This document shows positions 1 through 6,392 of a stretch of 10,222 bases of DNA, in pieces. Made by a program: the position numbers and the translations under genes. How positions within the stretch are numbered: position 1 is the stretch's first letter; every line of letters starts with the position of its first letter. The notes under the pieces are model-generated. The model saw only the letters and a list, made by a program, of their open reading frames with translations. It made no database searches and had not been told where the DNA came from. Source of the stretch: an uncultured bacterium (lineage in GTDB: Bacteria > Pseudomonadota > Gammaproteobacteria > Burkholderiales > Burkholderiaceae_F); NCBI GenBank assembly GCA_905215795.1, contig CAJMRV010000049.1, positions 1-10,222 on the forward strand, in the 5' to 3' direction.

Positions 1-85
1 CATCGCCATCGGTGATTTCCAACTCGCCAATACCACTTTCACTGACAAGATCGAGCAGAGTTTTGAGTTTCCGAATATCAATCAT
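1..85 (-). CDS. accB: Biotin carboxyl carrier protein of acetyl-CoA carboxylase, N-terminal fragment
   Basis: This is the first 28 codons of a minus-strand gene that runs off the left edge. The peptide starts MIDIRKLKTLLDLVSESGI and continues to an ELEITDGD segment. This is the well conserved N-terminal helix of AccB, which carries the biotin that shuttles CO2 to acetyl-CoA in the first committed step of fatty-acid synthesis in the cytoplasm. The biotinyl domain with its lysine is outside the window. The ATG (83-85 read in reverse) has a TAAGG ribosome site about 9 bases upstream (95-99). It is divergent from mpl. In betaproteobacteria accB is usually followed by accC, which would lie further left. 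The short match limits certainty, but the motif is very characteristic. Confidence 0.88.
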   Translation of the reverse strand, partial: MIDIRKLKTLLDLVSESGIGELEITDGD

Positions 86-220
86 GGTAAATAACCTTAA
101 ACTTAAAGAATCCTAATGGAGCGGACGCGGCCTGCGCTTGTCGCGGGACGGCCGCCGGGCGGACTCGGAGGGAGCCCAGGTTTTCGGGATACTCCGTCAA
201 TTGATGCGTATTTCATTGCA

Positions 221-249
221 ATTGTCGCCAATTGACGCACAGTTGTAAA
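221..249 (-). promoter_or_regulatory. Sigma70-like promoter for accB
   Basis: Read on the minus strand, a TTTACA -35 box (244-249; 5 of 6 consensus bases) is followed after exactly 17 bases by a GACAAT -10 box (221-226; 4 of 6). It points at accB and would give a leader of about 130 bases. Two arms of an inverted repeat (195-203 and 229-237) flank the -10 box, so a repressor or activator could act here. This is inferred from consensus match and spacing only. Confidence 0.42.
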
Positions 250-273
250 GAAAAACCGATGCCGGAGGAGCGC

Positions 274-294
274 CGTCGGAAGGGACTTCCGACG
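274..294. repeat. Perfect 9-bp inverted repeat (3-base loop)
   Basis: CGTCGGAAG (274-282) and its exact reverse complement CTTCCGACG (286-294) are separated by GGA. It lies between the accB promoter candidate and mpl. It could be a protein-binding dyad. No T-run follows on either strand, so it is not a standard terminator. Confidence 0.55.
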
Positions 295-295
295 T

Positions 296-340
296 ACGCA
301 CGGGGAGGGCAAGATTGTACGCTTTTTTGGCCCCGTGCGT
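296..340. repeat. Perfect 10-bp inverted repeat with 25-base spacer
   Basis: ACGCACGGGG (296-305) is the exact reverse complement of CCCCGTGCGT (331-340). The 25-base spacer (306-330) contains a T-run. It is upstream of the -10-like box before mpl. It may be a paired operator or a stem in a long transcript. Confidence 0.5.
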
Positions 341-442
341 GGTTTCTTGGGCAATCATTCGTTGATTTCCGCCTAAAATGGTTCAATCCTTCATCAAATT
401 CACTTCAGTCCCGTCCTGACCGACGGGCGGAGACAGGGAAAA

Positions 443-1798
443 ATGCACATACACATTCTTGGAATTTGCGGCACGTTCATGGGTGGAGTGGCCCAGTTGG
501 CGCGGGAAGCCGGCCACAAGGTCACCGGTTGCGACAAGAACGTCTATCCGCCGATGAGCACGGCGCTCGAGGGCGCCGGCATCGACATCGTCCAGGGCTA
601 CGACGCTTCGCAGCTCGAACGCTTCACGCCCGACGTCTTCGTCGTCGGGAACGCGATCGGCCGCGGCAACCCCCTGCTCGAGGCGATCCTCAACAAGGGG
701 CTCCCCTACGTCTCGGGGCCCCAGTGGCTCAGCGAGAACATTCTCACGGGGCGCACCGTGCTCGCGGTGGCGGGCACCCACGGGAAGACCACCACGACGA
801 GCATGCTCGCCTGGATCCTCCGCCATGCGGGCATCAACGCGGGCTTCCTGATCGGGGGCGTGCCGGCGTGGAGCTCCCGTTCGGCCGCCCTGGGCGACAA
901 GGACGCGCCCTTCGTGATCGAGGCCGACGAATACGACACGGCCTTCTGCGACAAGAGGAGCAAGTTCGTCCACTATCATCCCCGGACCGCCATCCTCAAC
1001 AACCTCGAGTACGACCACGCCGACATCTTCGAGAACCTCGCCGCCATTGAAAAACAGTTCCATCATCTCGTGAGGACGATTCCGAGCGAAGGGCACGTCA
1101 TCGTGAACGCGGGCGAATCCGCCCTCGGGCGCGTGTTGGAAATGGGCTGCTGGAGCCACGTCGAATCCTTCGACTCCGATGAGGGGTGGAGTGTCGACGC
1201 GGCGGGCGGAGTCGCCTTCCGCGGCGAGGCCTTCGGACGCATGGCCCTTTCCATGCCGGGGCGCTACAACCGTCTCAACGCCCTGGCGGCCGTCGCGGCG
1301 GCGCGCACCGTCGGCGTGGAGCCCGAAGCGGCGCTCTCGGCCCTTGCGGACTTCACGGGCGTGAAGCGCCGTCAGGAGCTCAGGGGCGAAGTGGACGACA
1401 TCCGCGTCGTCGACGACTTCGCGCACCATCCCACCGCCATCAGCAAGACGATCGAGGGCGTTCGCGCGGCCGACCCAGGCCGGCGCATCCTCGCCGTGAT
1501 CGAGCCGAGGAGCAACACCATGAAGCTCGGCACCATGAAGGACCGCTTCGCGGGGAGCCTCGAGGGCGCCGACAAGGTGTTCTGCTACCGTGGGCCCGGC
1601 GTGTGCTGGGATCCCGCCGGCGTGCTCGCTCCGCTCGGCTCGAAGGCCTTCACGACCGATGATTTCGAGGCGCTCGTTTCAGCAGTCCTCGCCGAGGCCC
1701 GTCCCGGCGACACGCTCCTTTGCATGAGCAACGGCGGCTTCGGCGGTGTTCATGAACGCCTCCTTTCGGGGCTGCGGGAGCGAGCCTCCCATGAGTAG
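443..1798 (+). CDS. mpl: UDP-N-acetylmuramate:L-alanyl-gamma-D-glutamyl-meso-diaminopimelate ligase
   Basis: This cytoplasmic ATP-dependent ligase joins recovered murein tripeptide to UDP-MurNAc, feeding recycled peptide back into peptidoglycan synthesis. The 451-residue protein has the full Mur ligase layout. An N-terminal Rossmann-like segment begins MHIHILGICGTFMGG. The ATP loop AGTHGKTTTT is at residues 110-119. EADEYDTAF (160-168) and NNLEYDHADIF (186-196) lie in the central domain. DDFAHHPTA (324-332) and RSNTMKLG (356-363) lie in the C-terminal domain. The EADEYDTAFCDKRSKF stretch and the HHPTA motif favour Mpl over MurC, as does the length. The ATG has an AGGG ribosome site at 435-438. 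The last 8 bases overlap yqiA, so the two are probably co-transcribed and translationally coupled. Nothing looks damaged. Confidence 0.95.
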   Translation: MHIHILGICGTFMGGVAQLAREAGHKVTGCDKNVYPPMSTALEGAGIDIVQGYDASQLERFTPDVFVVGNAIGRGNPLLEAILNKGLPYVSGPQWLSENILTGRTVLAVAGTHGKTTTTSMLAWILRHAGINAGFLIGGVPAWSSRSAALGDKDAPFVIEADEYDTAFCDKRSKFVHYHPRTAILNNLEYDHADIFENLAAIEKQFHHLVRTIPSEGHVIVNAGESALGRVLEMGCWSHVESFDSDEGWSVDAAGGVAFRGEAFGRMALSMPGRYNRLNALAAVAAARTVGVEPEAALSALADFTGVKRRQELRGEVDDIRVVDDFAHHPTAISKTIEGVRAADPGRRILAVIEPRSNTMKLGTMKDRFAGSLEGADKVFCYRGPGVCWDPAGVLAPLGSKAFTTDDFEALVSAVLAEARPGDTLLCMSNGGFGGVHERLLSGLRERASHE

Positions 1799-2390
1799 GC
1801 TCGTCTACCTGCACGGCTTCCTCTCCTCGCCCGCCTCCTCCAAGGTGGGCGCCCTGAGGGAGGCCCTCCCGGGGGTGCTGCCGGGGTGCCGTCTCGAGGC
1901 CCCCGACCTCAACGTCTCCCCGGCCGGGGTCGAGGCTCTGCTCACGTCGCTCTTTCCGGGACAGGATCCCGCGGATCCAATCCTCGGTGTCGTCGGTTCG
2001 AGTTTCGGCGGCTTCTATGCGGCGCGGCTCGTCGCGAGGCTCGGAGTGCCGCTCGTGCTCCTCAATCCCTGCGTGGACCCCTGGACGCGCCTTCCGGAGT
2101 GGATCGGCGTGAGGACGGTCTACGGGACGGACCGCAGGATCGAGGTGAAGCCCTCCTACGAGGGGGAGCTCCTCGAACTCGAACGCACCGTGAGCGCCTA
2201 CGCGCCCGACGTGCGGCGAACGCTCGTCGTGCTCTCCCGGGCCGACGAAGTGCTCGACTGGCGCCAGGCGGCTCGGCGGTACGCATCGTGCCGCCAGTTG
2301 ATTCTCCCCGCCGAGGACCACCGCATAAGCGGGTTTTCCCGTATCATTCCCTCCATCCTCGCCTTCATTAAGGCGGCCGGGGCGTTGTGA
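1791..2390 (+). CDS. yqiA: YqiA/UPF0227-family alpha/beta-hydrolase esterase
   Basis: This 199-residue alpha/beta hydrolase matches the YqiA family, small cytoplasmic esterases active on short acyl esters whose natural substrate is unclear. The protein opens SRLVYLHGFLSSPAS, the family's oxyanion-hole region. The nucleophile elbow GSSFGG puts Ser71 at the catalytic position, with Asp152 in SRADEVLDWRQA and His177 in AEDHRISGF completing the likely triad. YASCRQ (164-169) is also shared with E. coli YqiA. I chose the ATG at 1791 rather than the in-frame ATG at 1746 because the protein then begins exactly at the conserved N-terminus and a GGGAG ribosome site lies at 1776-1780. It overlaps the mpl stop by 8 bases. 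A terminator covers its stop codon. Confidence 0.9.
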   Translation: MSRLVYLHGFLSSPASSKVGALREALPGVLPGCRLEAPDLNVSPAGVEALLTSLFPGQDPADPILGVVGSSFGGFYAARLVARLGVPLVLLNPCVDPWTRLPEWIGVRTVYGTDRRIEVKPSYEGELLELERTVSAYAPDVRRTLVVLSRADEVLDWRQAARRYASCRQLILPAEDHRISGFSRIIPSILAFIKAAGAL

Positions 2391-2406
2391 GCGCCCGGGC
2401 TTTTTT
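2376..2406 (+). terminator. Rho-independent terminator after mpl-yqiA
   Basis: GCC (2376-2378) and GGGCG (2380-2384) pair with CGCCC (2392-2396) and GGC (2398-2400), with one G-G mismatch (2379/2397). A run of six T follows at 2401-2406. The yqiA TGA (2388-2390) lies in the loop, so the terminator overlaps the coding end. It marks the end of the mpl-yqiA unit and implies that the next gene has its own promoter. Confidence 0.85.
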
Positions 2407-2480
2407 GGCACAATACCTATTTGTGACGACGAGCGGCACCGCCCGTTCGTTCCGATGAAACCTAACGAGACGGACCCTCC

Positions 2481-4469
2481 ATGTACATTTATTTTGAAGA
2501 AGACGGCGCTTTCAAGGCGGGAAGCGTCCTGAGCGAAACGGGCAATGCCTTCCAGGTCGAGCTTATGACCGGGAAGCGCACCAAGGTCAAGGCCAACCGC
2601 GTCTTCTTCAAGTTCGAGAGTCCCTCTCCGCAGCAGCTCGTTGAAGAGGCCCAGGCCATCGCCGGGGAACTCGACCCTGGCTTCCTGTGGGAGGCCGCTC
2701 CCGAGGAGGAGTTCACCTTCGACGATCTGAGTTCGGAGTACTGGGGCGGCGAAGCTCGTCCGGCCGAGCGCGCCGCCATGCTCAACGCGCTCCACGCCAA
2801 CCCCGTCTATTTCTACCGCAAGGGCCGCGGCACCTACCGCCGCGCCCCCGCCGACATCCTCGAGCGCGCCCTCCAGGCCCTCGAGAGGAAGCGCCTCCAG
2901 GAGGAGCAGAAGAAGGCCTGGGTCCGCGAAATGGTCGACGGCCACTTCCCGGACGTGCTGAGGCCGCAGATCTTCACGCTCCTCATCTCCCCGGACAAGA
3001 ACTCCATCGAGTGGAAGGCCCTGAGCGACGCCGCGAGTGTCATGCGCCTCACGCCGCTGCGCCTTGCGCTTTCGCTCGGCGCGATCGCCTCGCCCTGGCG
3101 CTGGCACGTCGACAGCTTCTACGCCACGCATTTCCCGCGCGGCCGCAATTTCCCGCAGAACCTCCTCGAACCGTCCGCAGCGGACTGGGACCGCCTGCCC
3201 GTCGCCGACGTCGTCGCCTTCTCGATCGACGATTCCGACACGACCGAGGTGGACGACGCCGTGAGCGTGACGCCGCTCGGCGACGGCCGCACCCGCGTGG
3301 GCATCCACATCGCCGCGCCGGCCTTCGGCATCCGCCGCGACGATGAACTCGACCGCGTGGCCCGCTCCCGCATGAGCACGCTTTATGCGCCGGGCCTCAA
3401 GACGACGATGCTCCCGGAGAACTGGATCCAGGCCTTCTCGCTCGACGAGGGCCGCGCCGTTCCCTGCCTCTCGCTCTATCTTTATGTCGACGACGAGACG
3501 TTCTCCATCGAACGTCAGGAGACCTGCCTGGAACGCGTGAGCGTCACCCGCAACCTGCGCTACGACAAGATCGAGGAGCTCGTCACCGAGGAGGCCATTG
3601 AAAACGGCACCCTCGACGTGGAGTTCAGCACCGAGATCGCCTGGCTCTGGCGCTTCGCACGCCGCCTGCTGAAAAACCGCGAGGAGGTGAGGGGCCGTCC
3701 CGAGGCCATGGGCCGCGTCGACTGGTTCTTCGCCCTTGAAGGCGAGGGCGAGGACGCCCGGATCGTGGTCCGCGGCCGCCGCCGCGGCGCGCCGCTCGAC
3801 CTGCTCGTCGCCGAACTGATGATCCTTGCGAACTGCTCGTGGGGCCTCTGGCTCGAGGAGCACAACACGGCCGGCATCTACCGCTCCCAGAGGATGGGAC
3901 GCGTGCGCATGTCGACGAGCCCCGGACCGCACGACGGCCTGGGCGTGGTCCGCTACGCCTGGAGCACCTCGCCGCTGCGCCGCTACGTCGACCTCATCAA
4001 CCAGCGCCAGATGATCTCCGTGCTCGAGGGCGGCTCGCCCGCCTACGCCGGCAACGACGTGGACCTCTTCTCGATCGTGAGCCAGTTTGAAAACCAGTAC
4101 GCCGTCTACAACGATTTCCAGACGCGCATGGAACGCTACTGGTCCCTGCGCTGGATCCTCCAGGAGGGGCTCGAGGAGATCGAGGCGATCGTCGTCAAGG
4201 GCGACCTCGTGCGCATCGACCGCCTGCCCTTCATGCAGAGGGGCCCGGGCCTGCCCGAGGATCTCGAGCGCGGCACGAAGGTGCGCCTGGCGATCTCGAG
4301 TTGTGATTTGGTTGACCTTATAATGGATGCACGTCTGATCGAAGTCCTCGACGAACGACAGGACATCGACGATATCGACGAGGCCGTCGAGGAGCAGGAC
4401 GGGGCCGCGGAGGCCCCCGCCGCCGACGAGGCCTCCCCCGTTCCGGCCGGGACGCCTTCGGAGGGCTGA
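2481..4469 (+). CDS. rnb: RNase II/VacB (RNB) family 3'-5' exoribonuclease
   Basis: This predicted processive exoribonuclease degrades RNA from the 3' end in the cytoplasm. The 662-residue protein starts MYIYFEEDGAFKAGSVL, a small N-terminal domain typical of betaproteobacterial members. The RNB catalytic domain covers roughly residues 230-560. The metal-binding motif SIDDSDTTEVDDA (248-260) supplies Asp250, Glu256, Asp258 and Asp259; E. coli RNase II has Asp where Glu256 stands. TSPLRRYVD (496-504) is the conserved Arg-containing motif near the active site. A short S1-like region (about 565-622) precedes an acidic, Ala/Pro-rich tail (624-662) with no recognisable fold. The ribosome site before the ATG is weak. 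It is a subtype distinct from E. coli RNase II and RNase R, so the symbol is tentative. It is followed by mgtE. Confidence 0.9.
   Translation: MYIYFEEDGAFKAGSVLSETGNAFQVELMTGKRTKVKANRVFFKFESPSPQQLVEEAQAIAGELDPGFLWEAAPEEEFTFDDLSSEYWGGEARPAERAAMLNALHANPVYFYRKGRGTYRRAPADILERALQALERKRLQEEQKKAWVREMVDGHFPDVLRPQIFTLLISPDKNSIEWKALSDAASVMRLTPLRLALSLGAIASPWRWHVDSFYATHFPRGRNFPQNLLEPSAADWDRLPVADVVAFSIDDSDTTEVDDAVSVTPLGDGRTRVGIHIAAPAFGIRRDDELDRVARSRMSTLYAPGLKTTMLPENWIQAFSLDEGRAVPCLSLYLYVDDETFSIERQETCLERVSVTRNLRYDKIEELVTEEAIENGTLDVEFSTEIAWLWRFARRLLKNREEVRGRPEAMGRVDWFFALEGEGEDARIVVRGRRRGAPLDLLVAELMILANCSWGLWLEEHNTAGIYRSQRMGRVRMSTSPGPHDGLGVVRYAWSTSPLRRYVDLINQRQMISVLEGGSPAYAGNDVDLFSIVSQFENQYAVYNDFQTRMERYWSLRWILQEGLEEIEAIVVKGDLVRIDRLPFMQRGPGLPEDLERGTKVRLAISSCDLVDLIMDARLIEVLDERQDIDDIDEAVEEQDGAAEAPAADEASPVPAGTPSEG
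4319..4324 (+). promoter_or_regulatory. Possible internal -10 box for mgtE within the RNase gene
   Basis: A perfect TATAAT lies in an AT-rich patch (4301-4327) in the 3' part of the RNase coding sequence, 246 bases before the mgtE start. The patch uses TTG, GTT, CTT and ATA codons, unlike the CTC/GTC/ATC preferred around it. No good -35 box sits at 16-18 bases, and there is no extended -10 TG, so promoter activity is uncertain. Confidence 0.3.
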
Positions 4470-4484
4470 CCGGCTCCACCCCGA

Positions 4485-4505
4485 GGGGCTCCGATCCGGA
4501 GCCCC
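4485..4505 (+). other. Perfect 9-bp hairpin between RNase gene and mgtE
   Basis: GGGGCTCCG (4485-4493) and CGGAGCCCC (4497-4505) are exact complements around a 3-base loop, starting 15 bases after the RNase stop. No T-run follows, so it is not a classical terminator. It may stabilise the 3' end of the upstream mRNA or lower read-through into mgtE. A weaker 6-bp dyad, CTTCTT/AAGAAG (4529-4546), lies closer to mgtE. Confidence 0.5.
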
Positions 4506-4559
4506 GTCCGACATGACCACGGGTGAATCTTCTTCCCTTTAAGAAGTCAGACAAACGAT

Positions 4560-4565
4560 AGGAGG
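4560..4565 (+). promoter_or_regulatory. Consensus ribosome binding site of mgtE
   Basis: AGGAGG, a full match to the anti-Shine-Dalgarno complement, stands 5 bases before the ATG at 4571. It is the strongest such site on the plus strand here and fixes the mgtE start. Confidence 0.85.
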
Positions 4566-4570
4566 GCGGT

Positions 4571-6058
4571 ATGACCACCGACAAAAACGGTGACTATCGC
4601 GAAAACGCCCAGGGCGCGCATCTCGTGCACGACTCTGAAGAAGCCTCCAGAGCGCTGGACTGGGTTCAGCAGATTCTCGATGAGGATCAAAACGAGCACC
4701 ATCGAGAGAAGGTTGAATCGAAAGACCGTCACGACGACGCCCTGCCGATCAGCGAGCAGGCCGCCAACTCCCTGAGGCGGATCCTCGAACCCCTCCATCC
4801 GGCCGACATCGCCTGGATCCTCGAGGCGCTCCCGCTCGACGAACGTCTTGCCGTCTGGAACCTCGTCAAGAGCGAGTCCGACGGCGACATCCTCGTTGAA
4901 GTCAACGACGGCGTGCGTGAGACCCTGATCGAGGCGATGGACCGCGACGAACTCGTCGACGCCGTCGAGACCCTCGACACCGACGAGATCGCCGACCTCG
5001 TCGACGACCTGCCGCCCGACGTCATGGCGCAGGTCCAGGAAGGCCTCTCCCACGAGGAGCGCTACCAGCTGCGCGCCGCCATGAGCTATCCCGAGGACAG
5101 CGTCGGCGCCCGCATGGACTTCGAGATGATCTCGATCCGCGAGGAGCACAACATCGGCCAGGTCCTTCAGTACCTCAGGCGCTTCGAAAGCCTGCCCGAC
5201 CACACCGACCAGGTCTACGTGGTCGACCGCATCGGGCATCTCCAGGGCACGCTCGCCCTCACGCAGATCATCACAACCGATCCGCATGTGCCGGTCGAGG
5301 CACTGATGCATACGGATATGCTGACGTTGAATCCGCTCGACGAGGCGAGCGAGGCCGCCCAGGCCTTCGAACGCTACGACCTCGTCTCCGCCGCCGTCGT
5401 CGACGACTCGGGCCGCCTGATCGGCCGCCTGACCGTCAACGAAGTGGTCGACGTGATCCGTGAGGAAAGCGAGGAGGACGCCTACGCGGCCGTCGGTCTG
5501 GACGACGAACAGGACTTGTTCGCGAGCGTCTGGGAAACCGCCAAGAGCCGCTGGGTCTGGCTCGGCCTGAATCTCTTCACCGCCTTCTTCGCCTCGCGCG
5601 TGATCAGTGCCTTCTCGGGGACGATCGAACGCGTGGTCGCCCTGGCCGCCCTGATGCCGATCGTGGCGGGCATGGCCGGCAACTCCGGCAACCAGACGCT
5701 CACGCTCCTGGTGAGGAGCCTGGCGATGGGTCAGGTCACCGACACCAACAAGATCGACCTCATCAAGCGCGAGATCGCCGTGGCCGTCATCAACGGGGCC
5801 ATCTGGGGCGTGATCGCGGGCGGGCTCGCCTGGGCGCTCTACTGGGACGACCCCCACGGGATGCTCCTCGGCTTCATCATGTGGCTCGCCATGATCCTCA
5901 ACATGGCCCAGGGCGCCCTGGTCGGGCTGCTCGTGCCGCTCGCGCTCAAGTGGATGAAGCGCGACCCCGCCATGGGCGGGTCGGTCCTCCTGACGTTCTC
6001 GACGGACTCGGGCGGCTTCCTGATCTTCCTCGGGCTGGCCACCATCTTCTTCAACTGA
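4571..6058 (+). CDS. mgtE: MgtE-family magnesium channel/transporter
   Basis: This inner-membrane Mg2+ channel is gated by cytoplasmic Mg2+ in the characterised family members. The 495-residue protein has a polar, charged leader (1-60), then the helical N domain (about 62-175). Two CBS domains follow (about 178-235 and 240-300), the second with TDMLTLNPLDEASEA and DDSGRLIGRLTVNEVVD. A connecting helix leads to about five membrane helices (328-345, 353-380, 400-425, 430-460, 470-494). MPIVAGMAGNSGNQ (362-375) is the family signature. DPAMGGSVLLTFSTDSGGF (465-483) carries Asp479, matching the pore aspartate known from Thermus MgtE. The leader before the N domain makes it somewhat longer than the roughly 450 residues of Thermus MgtE. 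The start is fixed by a perfect AGGAGG. I see no magnesium riboswitch upstream. Confidence 0.95.
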   Translation: MTTDKNGDYRENAQGAHLVHDSEEASRALDWVQQILDEDQNEHHREKVESKDRHDDALPISEQAANSLRRILEPLHPADIAWILEALPLDERLAVWNLVKSESDGDILVEVNDGVRETLIEAMDRDELVDAVETLDTDEIADLVDDLPPDVMAQVQEGLSHEERYQLRAAMSYPEDSVGARMDFEMISIREEHNIGQVLQYLRRFESLPDHTDQVYVVDRIGHLQGTLALTQIITTDPHVPVEALMHTDMLTLNPLDEASEAAQAFERYDLVSAAVVDDSGRLIGRLTVNEVVDVIREESEEDAYAAVGLDDEQDLFASVWETAKSRWVWLGLNLFTAFFASRVISAFSGTIERVVALAALMPIVAGMAGNSGNQTLTLLVRSLAMGQVTDTNKIDLIKREIAVAVINGAIWGVIAGGLAWALYWDDPHGMLLGFIMWLAMILNMAQGALVGLLVPLALKWMKRDPAMGGSVLLTFSTDSGGFLIFLGLATIFFN

Positions 6059-6103
6059 TGGTCGGGAAATCCCCCTGAAAAAGTTACGATTTAACATTGA
6101 TCC

Positions 6104-6131
6104 AGGGAGGAAAAAACGTTTTTTCCTCCCT
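6104..6131. terminator. Perfect 28-bp palindrome downstream of mgtE (possible terminator)
   Basis: AGGGAGGAAAAAAC (6104-6117) is immediately followed by its exact reverse complement. It begins 46 bases after the mgtE stop, where a terminator is expected. The layout is inverted from a normal terminator: the GC pairs are at the base and the A/T pairs at the tip, and only TTAAACTG follows. It may instead act as an mRNA 3'-end stabiliser or a binding site. Confidence 0.45.
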
Positions 6132-6138
6132 TAAACTG

Positions 6139-6167
6139 TTGCACGTGCCGCATCGTCTTGTTAGTAT
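6139..6167 (+). promoter_or_regulatory. Sigma70-like promoter candidate for the lytic transglycosylase
   Basis: TTGCAC (6139-6144) and TAGTAT (6162-6167) are separated by the ideal 17 bases, just after the palindrome. They match the consensus at 3 of 6 and 4 of 6 positions. The implied leader is about 220 bases. The call rests on spacing and position. Confidence 0.33.
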
Positions 6168-6392
6168 CGCCACTTCTTCTGATGGTTTTCCCTCAGATGA
6201 GACGGAGTTCCACCGCCCCCGAAGGGGTTCGTGGGGCTCCGTGGAAACGGACCGGAGGGCGCGCAAGGCGCCTCCGCTCCCCTGAAGATCTTGCTTTGGT
6301 TGCATGGAGTCCCGCAGCGTCAAGCCGAAAACGAAGAAGGACGGCGTCCCGCTCCCCGGAAAACGGTGGGTGGAAGCGTCCCTTCTGAAACG

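Larger units (their letters stand above)
86..442. promoter_or_regulatory. Divergent intergenic region between accB and mpl
   Basis: This 357-base stretch holds no gene; reading frames crossing it lack start sites and normal codon bias. It contains a good promoter candidate for accB on the minus strand, three CAATTG boxes (198-203, 219-224, 229-234), and three perfect inverted repeats: 195-203/229-237, 274-282/286-294 and 296-305/331-340. A weak -10-like TAAAAT (374-379) precedes mpl, but its only upstream TTG element (TTGGGC, 347-352) is 21 bases away. The segment 121-180 is very GC-rich and lies in the accB leader. No regulator can be named. Confidence 0.6.
6059..6392 (+). other. Intergenic region between mgtE and the lytic transglycosylase
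   Basis: This 334-base gap holds no convincing gene. It contains the 28-base palindrome (6104-6131), a promoter candidate (6139-6167) and a leader of roughly 220 bases. The leader contains a CCCC-GAA-GGGG hairpin (6217-6227) enclosed by TTCCAC/GTGGAA arms (6208-6213 and 6241-6246). A reading frame in phase with the transglycosylase begins at a GTG at 6231, but it would bury the signal peptide 54 residues inside the protein, so I treat this stretch as untranslated. Confidence 0.55.

Noticed and set aside
2405..2433. Promoter for the RNase gene using TTGGCA (2405-2410)
   Set aside because: The -35 box is good, but no acceptable -10 box lies 16-18 bases downstream (GACGAG), and its first bases belong to the terminator T-run.
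1650..4520. 956-residue open frame on the minus strand opposite yqiA and the RNase gene
   Set aside because: It is a shadow frame kept open by high GC. The opposite strand encodes two recognisable proteins with intact motifs, and the minus translation is a Gly/Arg/Asp/Val-rich string with no known domain.
4470..4570. Magnesium-sensing riboswitch before mgtE
   Set aside because: The gap is only 101 bases and shows just simple hairpins, with none of the conserved M-box core I would expect.
4547..6097. 516-residue open frame on the minus strand opposite mgtE
   Set aside because: It mirrors mgtE codon bias. The plus-strand protein has full MgtE domains and a perfect ribosome site.
6231..6392. 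N-terminal extension of the transglycosylase from a GTG at 6231
   Set aside because: It would put 54 unrelated polar residues before the signal peptide.
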